A stretch of DNA of 64,000 bases from assembly GCA_038146865.1 (NCBI GenBank), contig JAYQSL010000002.1, forward strand, positions 310,001 to 374,000, in the 5' to 3' direction. The DNA comes from GCA-2709075 sp038146865. GTDB taxonomy: Bacteria > Pseudomonadota > Alphaproteobacteria > MPNO01 > UBA2964. Within the stretch, counting starts at the first letter, position 1. Every line of letters starts with the position of its first letter. The translations under genes and the position numbers were made by a program. Below, one piece after another: positions 36,649 through 45,245 of the stretch. Below the pieces are notes generated by a model. That model searched no databases and was not told the origin of the DNA. It saw only the letters and a program-made list of their open reading frames with translations.

Positions 36649-37500
36649 TTAAAACGGAACGTCGCCGATTAGAGAAGTTCTATGCATATGCCTAATCTGC
36701 CCTGGTGGCACGCCACCATATGCATGATGAGTAGTACATCTATTATCCCACATAATCATGTCGCCAAGGCACCATTTGTGCCGATATATGAATTTCTCAT
36801 TGAGCTGATGCTCGAAAATGGAGTCCAGGATGGGTCTGGACTCATCATCCGACATACCCTCTATGCCGACGGTGAACCGATGCGATACATATAGCGCCTT
36901 CCGACCGGTGTCTGGATGTGTTCGGATTATCGGGTGTATTGCATCCGGGGGGGCGCGATCCGCATATCGCATCTGTGCATCACCTTTATGCATTTCTGGA
37001 ACTCTGACCCTCGGGTTGCGCATGCGATTAAATGTATGTACCGCTTTTCTACCCACTATTTTTTTTAATAAATCGGTTGGGAGGGTATCAAGGGCGAGAT
37101 ACTGATTGCAAAATCCGGTATCGCCTCCTTCCCTCGGCAATTCTATAGCCAGTAAAAATGAAGCTAAATTAGGACGATCCTGACAAGATAGATCAGAATG
37201 CCAATAATCCCCGGCAGAAACTGCGCCGACATAGCGCCCATTTTGCACCTTGTTGGAAATCAAAATTACTTTATCCGTATCTGGATGAAGGTGGTCCTTG
37301 GCCAGATGAACTTCAACCTCACCAAAATACTCGCTGAACTTAATCTGTTGATCGGGTGTCAGGTCTTGGTTCCTAAACACAAGAATTTGATGTTCAAGGA
37401 AAGCTTCATAGATTTCCTCGGCCGTCTTTTGGCTCACCTCTCTCAAATCAAGGTCTGTAATTTCAGCTCCGAGCGCGCCAGACAATTTATTGATTTGCAT
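36649..37500 (-). CDS. TauD/TfdA-family dioxygenase, paralog 6
   Basis: From the ATG at 37500, which has a near-perfect GGAGGTG 3 bp upstream, the protein is 284 residues. It shows His101-Ser-Asp103 in YWHSDLSCQ, a distal His in WDNRCTTHHAYGG, and RHMHRTS. The longer frame to 37578 overlaps the SDR gene and is rejected. With paralog 5 it forms a second tandem TauD pair, mirroring the pair at 31059/31922. The N-terminal 20 residues (LSGALGAEITDLDLR) match the others closely. The substrate is unknown. Confidence 0.92.
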   Translation of the reverse strand: MQINKLSGALGAEITDLDLREVSQKTAEEIYEAFLEHQILVFRNQDLTPDQQIKFSEYFGEVEVHLAKDHLHPDTDKVILISNKVQNGRYVGAVSAGDYWHSDLSCQDRPNLASFLLAIELPREGGDTGFCNQYLALDTLPTDLLKKIVGRKAVHTFNRMRNPRVRVPEMHKGDAQMRYADRAPPDAIHPIIRTHPDTGRKALYVSHRFTVGIEGMSDDESRPILDSIFEHQLNEKFIYRHKWCLGDMIMWDNRCTTHHAYGGVPPGQIRHMHRTSLIGDVPF

Positions 37501-37555
37501 TGACACCTCCACCTCTAGATTCGAACCGTTGAAACACGTGCTGCTCAAGCAATAG

Positions 37556-38314
37556 TTAATGCATAACACTCCCTCCATCGACGACTAAGCTCTGGCCAGT
37601 CATGAAATCGCTATCAGATGACGCCAAAAATAGACATGCCCCAACAAGATCTTCTGGGGTCTCCATCCGCTTTAGGGCTCGTGAAGCTATTGTCGACTCC
37701 ATCGTTACACCCTTATCAGTCTGCCTCGCTAAAACGTTTTCGCTGGCGGTAGATCCAGGTGCCAAAGCGTTGACGTTAATTCCATCATCGCCCACCTCTC
37801 TCGCTAATGAACGCGTAATTCCGAGAACTGCTGCTTTCGAAGCATCATAATGCAAGAAGTCTGGCGAACCCTTAAAAGCTCTTCCAGAAGATATATTTAT
37901 AATTTTTCCATAGCCGTTTTTTCTCATCTCAGGGACAGCAGCCTTACACATAAGCCACACACCGCGAATATTGACGTTACAAACCCGATCCCAATCCTCA
38001 ACGGTAATTTCATCAAAACTCGCGCGAGGTATTTGGGTGAACAACGCCGCGTTATTCACAAGGATATCGAGACGCCCAAAATATTCTGCGGTTTTCTTAA
38101 CAGCAGCTAAAGAAGACGCTTCATCTGAAACATCGCAAGGTGCATCTATCGCATCCCCACCTTGCTGTTTTATGATATCGACAACAGTCTGCCCTGAATC
38201 CAGATCTGAAATGGCTACTTTCGCGCCTTCGGCAGCCAGCCCCTTGGCGAAAGCGGCTCCTATTCCTTGGGCCGCTCCCGTAATGAGTGCGACGCGTCCT
38301 TCAAACCGTCCCAT
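37556..38314 (-). CDS. Short-chain dehydrogenase/reductase (SDR), paralog 3
   Basis: This 252-residue classical SDR has TGAAQGIG at 12-19, NNAA at 87-90, Ser at about 142-143, and Tyr156/Lys160 in YDASK, all at the same positions as the SDRs at 23683 and 28310. GGGAGAAC precedes the ATG, inside the last codons of the UbiD gene, whose frame overlaps this start by 55 bp. The C-terminus SDFMTGQSLVVDGG matches the other two. Third instance of SDR paired with UbiD, so a conserved two-step unit is likely. Confidence 0.92.
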   Translation of the reverse strand: MGRFEGRVALITGAAQGIGAAFAKGLAAEGAKVAISDLDSGQTVVDIIKQQGGDAIDAPCDVSDEASSLAAVKKTAEYFGRLDILVNNAALFTQIPRASFDEITVEDWDRVCNVNIRGVWLMCKAAVPEMRKNGYGKIINISSGRAFKGSPDFLHYDASKAAVLGITRSLAREVGDDGINVNALAPGSTASENVLARQTDKGVTMESTIASRALKRMETPEDLVGACLFLASSDSDFMTGQSLVVDGGSVMH

Positions 38315-40006
38315 TTTAGTTCTCCCGTTTCTTTTTCCAATTCACCCGCTCCCGGAGTTCCCTCGTCAAGTGTTCGCACTTCTGTATTCATAGAAACATC
38401 AGAGCGGCGCCGTTGAGCGATTACCTCACCTGTTTTCCAAAAATCGCCTTCGATGGCGCGTCTGGCCATAACTTCCAAATCTTGATTCCATTCTCCCATA
38501 TCATACCCGTACCAAGGACGCTTTGGACGTAGTTTCTGCAATCCAAGCTCTTCCCAAATAACGGCTGCCTTTTCCATATATTCGCGCTTCGGCAATGAAA
38601 CCGGTGGGAAAGTCTCTTTCAGGGTGGCATCAATTAAAACCGCGGAGTCGTTGCTATCCTGAAGTGACCTTGGTCCATGTCCTTCATCTTTATTCTTCAA
38701 AATTTCGACATCACGATGGGGTTTACATCGATATGACATCGCCCAAAAAACTGCGTCTGTGTCATCAGGGTCTATATCCTCATTGACCGCTATAACCCAT
38801 TTACCTTCTGCCCTCCGCAATGAGGCTATTCCGTACAAAGCACGCCAAATCTCGGTGCGAGGGATATCCCTCTCGACGACGGCAACAATTAACTTGTGCA
38901 AACTTGTCAAAGGTTCGTGCGTACTTACATGTTTTATACCTTTGATCCCTAAATGATCTCTTAAGTGCTCTATTTGGGCAGCCTCGTAGGCAGGTCTTTT
39001 AATTGCCGAGGATTCAGAAGGGGTCACTTGGCTAATCCATGAGACCATTACAGCGTTTTTTCGACGGGTTACCGCAGTAACATCCATGTAAGCCATTATA
39101 TTCTTGGAGATTGACGTGGCCATGAGACTCACCGAAGGGCGCTTCCGGTTCCAGAAGCTCGGTTGATATATAACCCTCAATTACAATTTCGGCCTCGGCG
39201 GGGACCAATAAGTCGACAGTTTTAGCTTTTACAACATTCAGGGGCTTGCCGCAGAGGCCACCCGAGATCTCAAACTCATCATATTTTTCCGGGACTTTTT
39301 GGACTGCCGTAAATGATACGATTGGAGGGGCGCCGACGACTATGCAGCATGGCATTGCTTTCCCAAGCTTCTTCCATTCTTCCCAATGCATGTAACCGCC
39401 GGTGCGTAGCTCAATAGAAGGATTAAACCCAACCCGATTTGGAGCCTTAACCATCGCTCTATAGTTACCCATGTTCTGGATACCAGTATGAGGATCTTTC
39501 GTTATAAAATGAGAGGCGGCGAAATACGGCGCATTATCCCATCCAGGAGACGAAATCGGCACCGGAATTTGATCCACACCGTAACCATTGAGCAATTCTT
39601 CCCCTGTGTAGACGAGGTCATGACAAGGTGCCTCATCAAACCCTACTTCATTTGGCGGAACGGGATTGTTTAGGGCTTTGATCCAAGTTTCCTTAATAGC
39701 ATTTAGTTCGCACCCCATTCCAAGTTGATAGACCGCCCTGTTGGCTGCAAGTCCTCCGACAAGCACGGGGATATCATACTTCCGACCTTTTGAGTCAGAC
39801 ACATCTCGGAATAGCCATGCCTTGCGATCTTCTTCTTCCACACCGCCTCGATATTGCCAGCGAACCAAAGGATGCATTTCCGTATCTTTGTTGATCTCTC
39901 GATCTACGGTAAAGAGCAGACCAGCGTCTCTCAGGCGTTCAATGTGCTCGTGCAGGTCATAATAGCCCCTATCCTCAAAAGTTTGATCGCGAATAGTTTT
40001 ATTCAT
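38260..40006 (-). pseudogene. UbiD-family decarboxylase, paralog 3, interrupted by a +1 frameshift
   Basis: The frame from ATG 40006 carries Arg183 (NMGNYRAM), Glu288 and Glu293 in EAPFGESHGHV and then leaves the family pattern at LQEYNG. The other frame resumes at AYMDVTAVTRRKNAV and continues to the C-terminus. Removing one base from the GG pair at 39093-39094 restores a 581-residue protein that aligns throughout with the UbiD at 21928, which reads LQEFNAYMDV at this point. The triad residues all precede the break, but the C-terminal dimerisation part would be lost. The C-terminus is about 30 residues longer than in the paralog and overlaps the SDR start. Sequence error and true decay are both possible. 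Confidence 0.85.
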
Positions 40007-40083
40007 TTCTTCAGTCCAGTTTCTTTGCTTACTCTCGATTTAGTTTTTTTTGCTAGAGAAACAGTTTCCTATGCATTCCTCTG

Positions 40084-40626
40084 TTAAAGCATTTTAACTA
40101 AAACATCATGTTTTTCGCGGGCCTTTGCCAACCGATCCTTTTGGCTTAAATGGCCACAATATAGAAATTCCGCACTTATCACGGCCATATATATGTCAGC
40201 TCGAATTTCTGACTCATCTCTATCAAATCCAAGCGCACAAAATTGTTCAAAAAAGATGTTCCTTCTGAGGTCATCCGCTTCATCAATTTTAAGCGCGACA
40301 TCCTCGTGTGTTTGCGCCCAAAGCCTGAGCGCCGCCGGCTGCCCGTTTGCACTCCGTTTTGTGATAAGCCTTTCCAAGACTTTCCACAGTCTCTCTTCTG
40401 GTAAGGGGTAATTGGTAATAAAGTCAGGTTGGAGCTCTTCTCGCATGGAAAACCAACGATCTAGCAACCCATCGATTAAATCTCTTCGGTTTTTAAAGTG
40501 CCAATAAAAGCTGCCCTTTGTGACGCCCATATTTTCTGCGAGTTTTTCAACCCTAATGGCGTCGACACCCCCGTCACCGAGCATCTGCCAAGCAGCATCC
40601 AGCCAATCATCTCGGCTTTGACTCAT
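40084..40626 (-). CDS. TetR/AcrR-family transcriptional regulator
   Basis: This 180-residue TetR-type repressor has an N-terminal helix-turn-helix at about 27-46 (VEKLAENMGVTKGSFYWHF) with the hallmark GSFYWHFKNR, followed by an all-helical ligand-binding domain. It is the only DNA-binding regulator recognisable in the window. It lies between two UbiD genes in the same operon, 6 bp after one stop and about 80 bp before the next start, so it is probably coexpressed with and controls these enzymes, with an aromatic acid or related compound as ligand (inference). Its likely operator would be upstream of 42276; I see no clear palindrome there. Confidence 0.92.
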   Translation of the reverse strand: MSQSRDDWLDAAWQMLGDGGVDAIRVEKLAENMGVTKGSFYWHFKNRRDLIDGLLDRWFSMREELQPDFITNYPLPEERLWKVLERLITKRSANGQPAALRLWAQTHEDVALKIDEADDLRRNIFFEQFCALGFDRDESEIRADIYMAVISAEFLYCGHLSQKDRLAKAREKHDVLVKML

Positions 40627-40632
40627 AGGCTA

Positions 40633-42276
40633 TTAATCACCAAAGGGGCCACCAGGTGCCTCTCTAACAGATGTATTGGGGGCGACATCTGAACGGCGAT
40701 ATTGAGCCGACCTTCTGCCATTTTCCATATATTCGCCATCGGCAGCACGTTTCGCCATTTCGTCCCATTCCGAATTCCAATCACCAAGGCTATATCCGTG
40801 CCATGGGCTTTCAGGTTTAAGTGGCGGCAAACCAAGTTTTTCCCAGAGCTCTTTGGCAGACTCCATATATTCTTTTTTAGGTAGGGCAATCGGTGGCATA
40901 TCCGATTTAAGAGTGGCATCAATCAACATGGTTGCATCCTCTTTTCCCATCCTGACATCACTTTTTGGTCCATGACCTTTGTCGCGGTGGGGTAAAATCT
41001 GGACATCCAATGCGGGGTTGGAACGGTACGCCAGTGCCCAAAAAATAGCATCTCCATTATCGGGGTCGATATCCTCGTTAACCGCTATTATATATTTCCC
41101 TACTGACGCATTGACCGTGGACGCCCCATAGAGAGCGCGCCATATCTCCGTTGTTGGAACACCCCGATCAAATACTAGAAAGAGAACTCTCCTAATATTT
41201 GTGAGAGGCTCATGCATCGACACACGCTTCAGGCCTTTGATTCCTAATCCATTAGCCAAATGGTCATACCATATGGGTTCGTAAGCCACCCTCTTGATAA
41301 CACTGGATTCAGAGGGAGTTACCTGGCTAATAATTGAGGCTAGGACCGCATTTTTTCGATGCGTAATTGCCGTTATCTCAAAGATATTATTATAATCTTC
41401 AAGTGCGATATGACCGTGCGACTCTCCAAAAGGCGCTTCTGGCTCTAAGAATTCTGGGTCGACATAACCCTCAACGACTACTTCCGCCTCCGCTGGGATC
41501 AATAAATCAACCGTTTTTCCTTTAACAACATTAATCGGACTACCAACTAATCCTCCGGCGACCGCTATTTCATCGACCCCCATTCGTAACTTCTGGGGAG
41601 CGCAATAGCACAAGGCAGGCGGCCCCCCCAGAATGATGGCCATCGGCATCTTTTCCCCACGCTCGCGGTATTTCCTCCAATGCTGATGGCCTTCTGCACC
41701 CCCAGAGCGGGCCGACATGCGAAGAGCCATTCGCGTTGAGGATTTTAGACCAGCACGATAAGTCCCCATATTTTGTATTCCAGTATCAGGATCCTTGCTG
41801 ATACACCCCGTGGCAGTAAAGTAAGGCGCACAATCAAACCCAGGCGTAGATATTGGGATAGGCAACCAATCTAGTCCCTTACCCTCGCCTTCTAATTCAG
41901 TCCCCTCAATAACAACATCCTGACAGGGAGCACTCGTTACCTCTGTCGGCTTGATGGGGTTCGCTATTGCGTGAGACCAAACTTTTCCGATGTCTTCAAT
42001 TGGAGCGCCAATGCCTATCGAGTAAATTTCTCTGTTTGACGATAAAGCCCCAACAGCTACAGGTAATTGATAAGATTTTCCCCTGGAGCAGGTTATATTA
42101 TTAAAGAGAAATGCTTTTCTATCCGGCTCTTGAATACCACCCCTAAATTGCCAACGAACAAGAGGATGCATTTCAGTATCTTTATTAATTGGTTCGTCGA
42201 TCTTTTGAAGAAGACCTCTCTCATCTAGAGTTTTTAGATGATCTTGAAAATCTGGATACCCTTTTTTATCGGCCAT
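40633..42276 (-). CDS. UbiD-family decarboxylase, paralog 4
   Basis: This 547-residue UbiD/Fdc-type enzyme has Arg174 (NMGTYRAG), Glu280 and Glu285 in EAPFGESHGHI as the prenyl-FMN catalytic triad. It shares the EAPFGESHGH variant and QVTPSESS segment with the UbiDs at 21928 and 38260. GAGG lies just before the ATG. It is the first gene of the long operon to 34667, followed by TetR, another UbiD, SDR, two TauD genes and LLM. A 163-bp gap separates it from the flavoprotein gene upstream, which probably contains the operon promoter. Confidence 0.92.
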   Translation of the reverse strand: MADKKGYPDFQDHLKTLDERGLLQKIDEPINKDTEMHPLVRWQFRGGIQEPDRKAFLFNNITCSRGKSYQLPVAVGALSSNREIYSIGIGAPIEDIGKVWSHAIANPIKPTEVTSAPCQDVVIEGTELEGEGKGLDWLPIPISTPGFDCAPYFTATGCISKDPDTGIQNMGTYRAGLKSSTRMALRMSARSGGAEGHQHWRKYRERGEKMPMAIILGGPPALCYCAPQKLRMGVDEIAVAGGLVGSPINVVKGKTVDLLIPAEAEVVVEGYVDPEFLEPEAPFGESHGHIALEDYNNIFEITAITHRKNAVLASIISQVTPSESSVIKRVAYEPIWYDHLANGLGIKGLKRVSMHEPLTNIRRVLFLVFDRGVPTTEIWRALYGASTVNASVGKYIIAVNEDIDPDNGDAIFWALAYRSNPALDVQILPHRDKGHGPKSDVRMGKEDATMLIDATLKSDMPPIALPKKEYMESAKELWEKLGLPPLKPESPWHGYSLGDWNSEWDEMAKRAADGEYMENGRRSAQYRRSDVAPNTSVREAPGGPFGD

Positions 42277-42439
42277 CTGGCGCGCCTCACTCGTTACTCC
42301 TCGGCCTCTCTATACGGAACCGTATGGGGGAAAGTACAAGGAGAAGACTAGACTGGCAACGGAGTGCGCCTAAGATGCGTTCAATTAACTATCCCAATAT
42401 AGAAAATACGTTCAAAATATAAGCCATTACGATTTTGGA

Positions 42440-43969
42440 TTATGCGTTTGATAGGGTAGCCGCCTCTTTGCCCGCTATTCTTCCAGTTACAAAACATTCC
42501 GCTATATTGCCACCGGCAAGATACAAATGCCCGAAAGAACTCCCCATTTCGCCCGCTGCGAATAGCCGAGGAATAGCACGGCCCTCAACATCAATTATGC
42601 GCTGTTTTTCGTCGTGAACGGGTCCACCCTGGGTATTAGAAAGAACAGGCCAAATCAACCCACCATAATAGGGAGGCCTTTGAATTTTCATCATTGTTCC
42701 AGCCGGTCGACCAAAATCGACGTCTGTCTTGTTGCTACACAGATCATTCCAGCGAGCCATAGACTTTTCGGCTTCCTCTCCATCCAGACCAAAAGCCTCT
42801 GCAAGCTCCCCCACGGTATCCGCTTTTTTGATGATCCCCTCATCAATTTCTTTGAGATTATCCTGGCTCCAGACATAGTCCATACCGCGTTCATTGTAAG
42901 CAGGGTTGCCCATCGGGAACCTACGACGACCAAGCTCATCGTATATCAAAAGCGCTGGAATACGGGGAAAACACTGCCTCACGGGATCGTAGTACTCCAA
43001 GTCTCTCCAGCCAGTGTCCTGAACATAGGGAGGAAACTCGTTCATAAAACGTTTGCCGTCTTGATCAAGGATAATCCATGGGGCCTGAACAACGGCGCGC
43101 ACTTCTTTCCCGGGGATCCAATCGGGGAATCTTTTAACTCTTATTCCATAAGGGTACTGCTCTCGGTCCGGGTGAAGGAACCCATAGGACCCGTGAAAAT
43201 GCCACATATGCCAAAGGTCTGCCCCGAGTGACTGCGCCATCCGAATTCCGTCACCTGTATTTCCACCATTCGCAGCAGTGGTAACTGGCATAATTTGCCA
43301 AAATTGTTTTTTCATTTCTTCATTATTTTCGAAGCCCCCACTGGCTAAAATGACCCCCTTTTTTGCTCGAACACGCTTTAGGCCAGTTTGAGTTTCGACA
43401 ACAATCCCGATAACTTCTTTATCGGACCCAGTAATCAAATTTTTTGCCGGCGAATTCAACCAAACTTCAATACCGCGGTCCTCTACATTCTGCTGCAGCA
43501 TGTAAAAAACCATTGGCCCGCCGGGTCGTCCCTTAACCTGAGGATAAACTTGCGACGCGTCGAAATTGGGAATTTTCACCAGTTGTGTGTAGTAGAAACT
43601 ATCCTCGCCCGGAAAAGGGTAATTCCCACCGCGTTCCCGGATCATGAACTCACCCCCGGTCAGCTCAGCAAGCTTCCGAGCATGCGCTTCATTATCTTGC
43701 ATCCCATCTGCTAAAGCCCTAAGAACCGCTTCATTAGTCCTCCCCGCATTTGTTGCCTTCAAATAGGTAAAGGCACCATCGGGGTTTCTGGTCGAGCAAA
43801 TAGCACCGTGGGAGCAAATGGATATTCCCCCAGGGTCCGGCATTTTTTCAACAATAAGAACCTTAGCCCCGGCGTCATGGGCTTCTATTGCCGAGACACC
43901 GCCCGCAAAACCAAAACCGACAACAACAACGTCAAATTCTTCGTCAAATTTTTGGGTGGTATTTTCCAT
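42440..43969 (-). CDS. FAD-dependent oxidoreductase of the fumarate reductase/3-ketosteroid dehydrogenase type
   Basis: This 509-residue flavoprotein has an N-terminal Rossmann motif (VVVVGFGFAGGVSAIEA at about 14-30), the ILASGGFENN segment near 210, and a C-terminal FAD motif GHLYLAGGNIAECFVTGRIAG. The layout matches the soluble FAD-binding-2 family that includes fumarate reductases, urocanate reductase and 3-ketosteroid delta-1-dehydrogenase, which reduce or introduce C=C bonds. There is no signal peptide and no cytochrome domain, so it is cytoplasmic. It could reduce an unsaturated acid product of the UbiD/TauD enzymes, but direction and substrate are unknown. Confidence 0.88.
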   Translation of the reverse strand: MENTTQKFDEEFDVVVVGFGFAGGVSAIEAHDAGAKVLIVEKMPDPGGISICSHGAICSTRNPDGAFTYLKATNAGRTNEAVLRALADGMQDNEAHARKLAELTGGEFMIRERGGNYPFPGEDSFYYTQLVKIPNFDASQVYPQVKGRPGGPMVFYMLQQNVEDRGIEVWLNSPAKNLITGSDKEVIGIVVETQTGLKRVRAKKGVILASGGFENNEEMKKQFWQIMPVTTAANGGNTGDGIRMAQSLGADLWHMWHFHGSYGFLHPDREQYPYGIRVKRFPDWIPGKEVRAVVQAPWIILDQDGKRFMNEFPPYVQDTGWRDLEYYDPVRQCFPRIPALLIYDELGRRRFPMGNPAYNERGMDYVWSQDNLKEIDEGIIKKADTVGELAEAFGLDGEEAEKSMARWNDLCSNKTDVDFGRPAGTMMKIQRPPYYGGLIWPVLSNTQGGPVHDEKQRIIDVEGRAIPRLFAAGEMGSSFGHLYLAGGNIAECFVTGRIAGKEAATLSNA

Positions 43970-44122
43970 ACTTTTCTATCTACCTGCTACCAAGATATAT
44001 GCCAGAACTCGCTCTAAACTTATTTTCTTTTCTAGAACTTTAAGACTGCATGGTCAAAAACGACTTCTGCTTTGCACGTATTTTTTTAACTGGCCTTACT
44101 CGTTGGTTAGCAATTAGGGAGC

Positions 44123-44629
44123 CTAGTTTGGCAACCCTAGCCAATCGGCCACGAAGCTCGCTGCGACGCCTGATAAAGGCAAAACCGCTAAACTCGCCAG
44201 AACCCGTAGAATAACGAAATAGGTCCCCATCATTGGCAGTTCGATACCCAGAGTTCGATGCGCTGCAAAAATATTCCAGGATGCGATCAAAGCGGTGAGC
44301 TGCGCAAATCCAGCACCTGCACCCAGCAGCAGAGCAATCAGGGGAAAGAATACAGGCGGGGGTACTGGCATACAAAACCCAATAAGGATAGCGATTAATA
44401 TTCCGCTAAACCCTGCCGTTTCTCCGATCAATCGACCTACCAATTCACTTGGGATGATAGGTGACAGAAACCCGGCTGCGATCAAAGCCAACGGAACAAC
44501 GCCTAAAAATATCTTTAACGTTTTACAAAAACTTTGGATGGCCGCCCGAAACCTCTCCGGGTAAAACCTCCAAGTATATAAAGCGAAAAAGAGTGTCCCG
44601 GCCCATATCAAACACACGATGTAAATCAT
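44123..44629 (-). CDS. Half-size YraQ/permease-like membrane protein, second of a pair
   Basis: This 168-residue integral membrane protein has about four to five helices. The segment GFCMPVPPPVFFPLIALLLGAGA at about 84-106 resembles the proline-rich motif of the YraQ/ArsP (DUF318) permease group, which I know mainly as larger proteins with two such repeats. The ATG overlaps the stop of the upstream gene (ATGA at 44626-44629), and the two proteins look like the two halves of one permease, each with the P-FP motif. Substrate is unknown; arsenicals are exported by some relatives. Family assignment is by motif only. Confidence 0.6.
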   Translation of the reverse strand: MIYIVCLIWAGTLFFALYTWRFYPERFRAAIQSFCKTLKIFLGVVPLALIAAGFLSPIIPSELVGRLIGETAGFSGILIAILIGFCMPVPPPVFFPLIALLLGAGAGFAQLTALIASWNIFAAHRTLGIELPMMGTYFVILRVLASLAVLPLSGVAASFVADWLGLPN

Positions 44630-45177
44630 CTGGTTCCCCCGCTATCTGGAGGAGGGAATATGCGAGAAATATAGTGTGCCGTAAGCCCAATGACCGGCGG
44701 AACCCAAATGCAAGACAAAATGCGCACAAGGGGTAATTCAAAACCCACGAAAGGAGCCTCAAATACAATTATGCGCATGGCCGAAAGGATAGACCACGAA
44801 GAAACAAAAGTTATTAATGGAGCCCAATGCGCTCCCGCTCGATAGAGAGCCAGCACTATAGGAAAACAGAGAAAAGGCCCCCCAGGTACAAATGCCCCAG
44901 CAAACGTTGCTAACATTATACCCTTAAACCCAGACCCAACCCCCAACCACTTTTCCACCATTTCGCGTGAGAGCATTACCTCTATTAGAGCGGAGAGCAT
45001 CAAAGCTGCGGGGACCAGCGAAATGACGATTAAAAATACTCTCTCGTTCGCAAGCAAGGCTCTCCAGACAGCGTCTCCTCCCCGAAGCTCAAAAAGTATG
45101 AGCCCAGAAAGTACGGCAATGGCCGCAACAACTGCGAACAGACGATCCCAAACAATCGATTTAAGATAAGCGAGCAT
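44626..45177 (-). CDS. Half-size YraQ/permease-like membrane protein, first of a pair
   Basis: This 183-residue membrane protein has an N-terminal helix at about 13-31, another at 45-66, the proline-rich FVPGGPFLCFPIVLALYRAGA segment at about 96-116, and a C-terminal helix at about 152-170. The FVPGGP-FP motif corresponds to MPVPPP-FP in the overlapping downstream gene, so the pair probably forms a heterodimeric permease. A terminator separates it from the TctA-TctB gene upstream, so this pair must have its own promoter in the 69-bp gap or rely on read-through. No substrate can be assigned. Confidence 0.6.
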   Translation of the reverse strand: MLAYLKSIVWDRLFAVVAAIAVLSGLILFELRGGDAVWRALLANERVFLIVISLVPAALMLSALIEVMLSREMVEKWLGVGSGFKGIMLATFAGAFVPGGPFLCFPIVLALYRAGAHWAPLITFVSSWSILSAMRIIVFEAPFVGFELPLVRILSCIWVPPVIGLTAHYISRIFPPPDSGGTR

Positions 45178-45190
45178 AGAACAAGGTGGT

Positions 45191-45224
45191 TAAAAAAAAC
45201 GCCGGCTCAAGAGGAGCCGGCGTT
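45191..45224 (-). terminator. Rho-independent terminator after the TctA-TctB gene
   Basis: On the minus strand, an 11-bp perfect stem AACGCCGGCTC/GAGCCGGCGTT (45198-45208 and 45214-45224) with a five-base loop is followed by eight T residues. It sits 22 bp after the stop of the permease gene and before the half-permease pair. Confidence 0.93.
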
Positions 45225-45245
45225 AATTTGACACTAGTTCTCGTG

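Noticed and set aside
42614..43231. 205-residue plus-strand open frame
   Set aside because: It lies wholly opposite the well-supported flavoprotein gene at 42440-43969 and shows no domain or sensible ribosome site.
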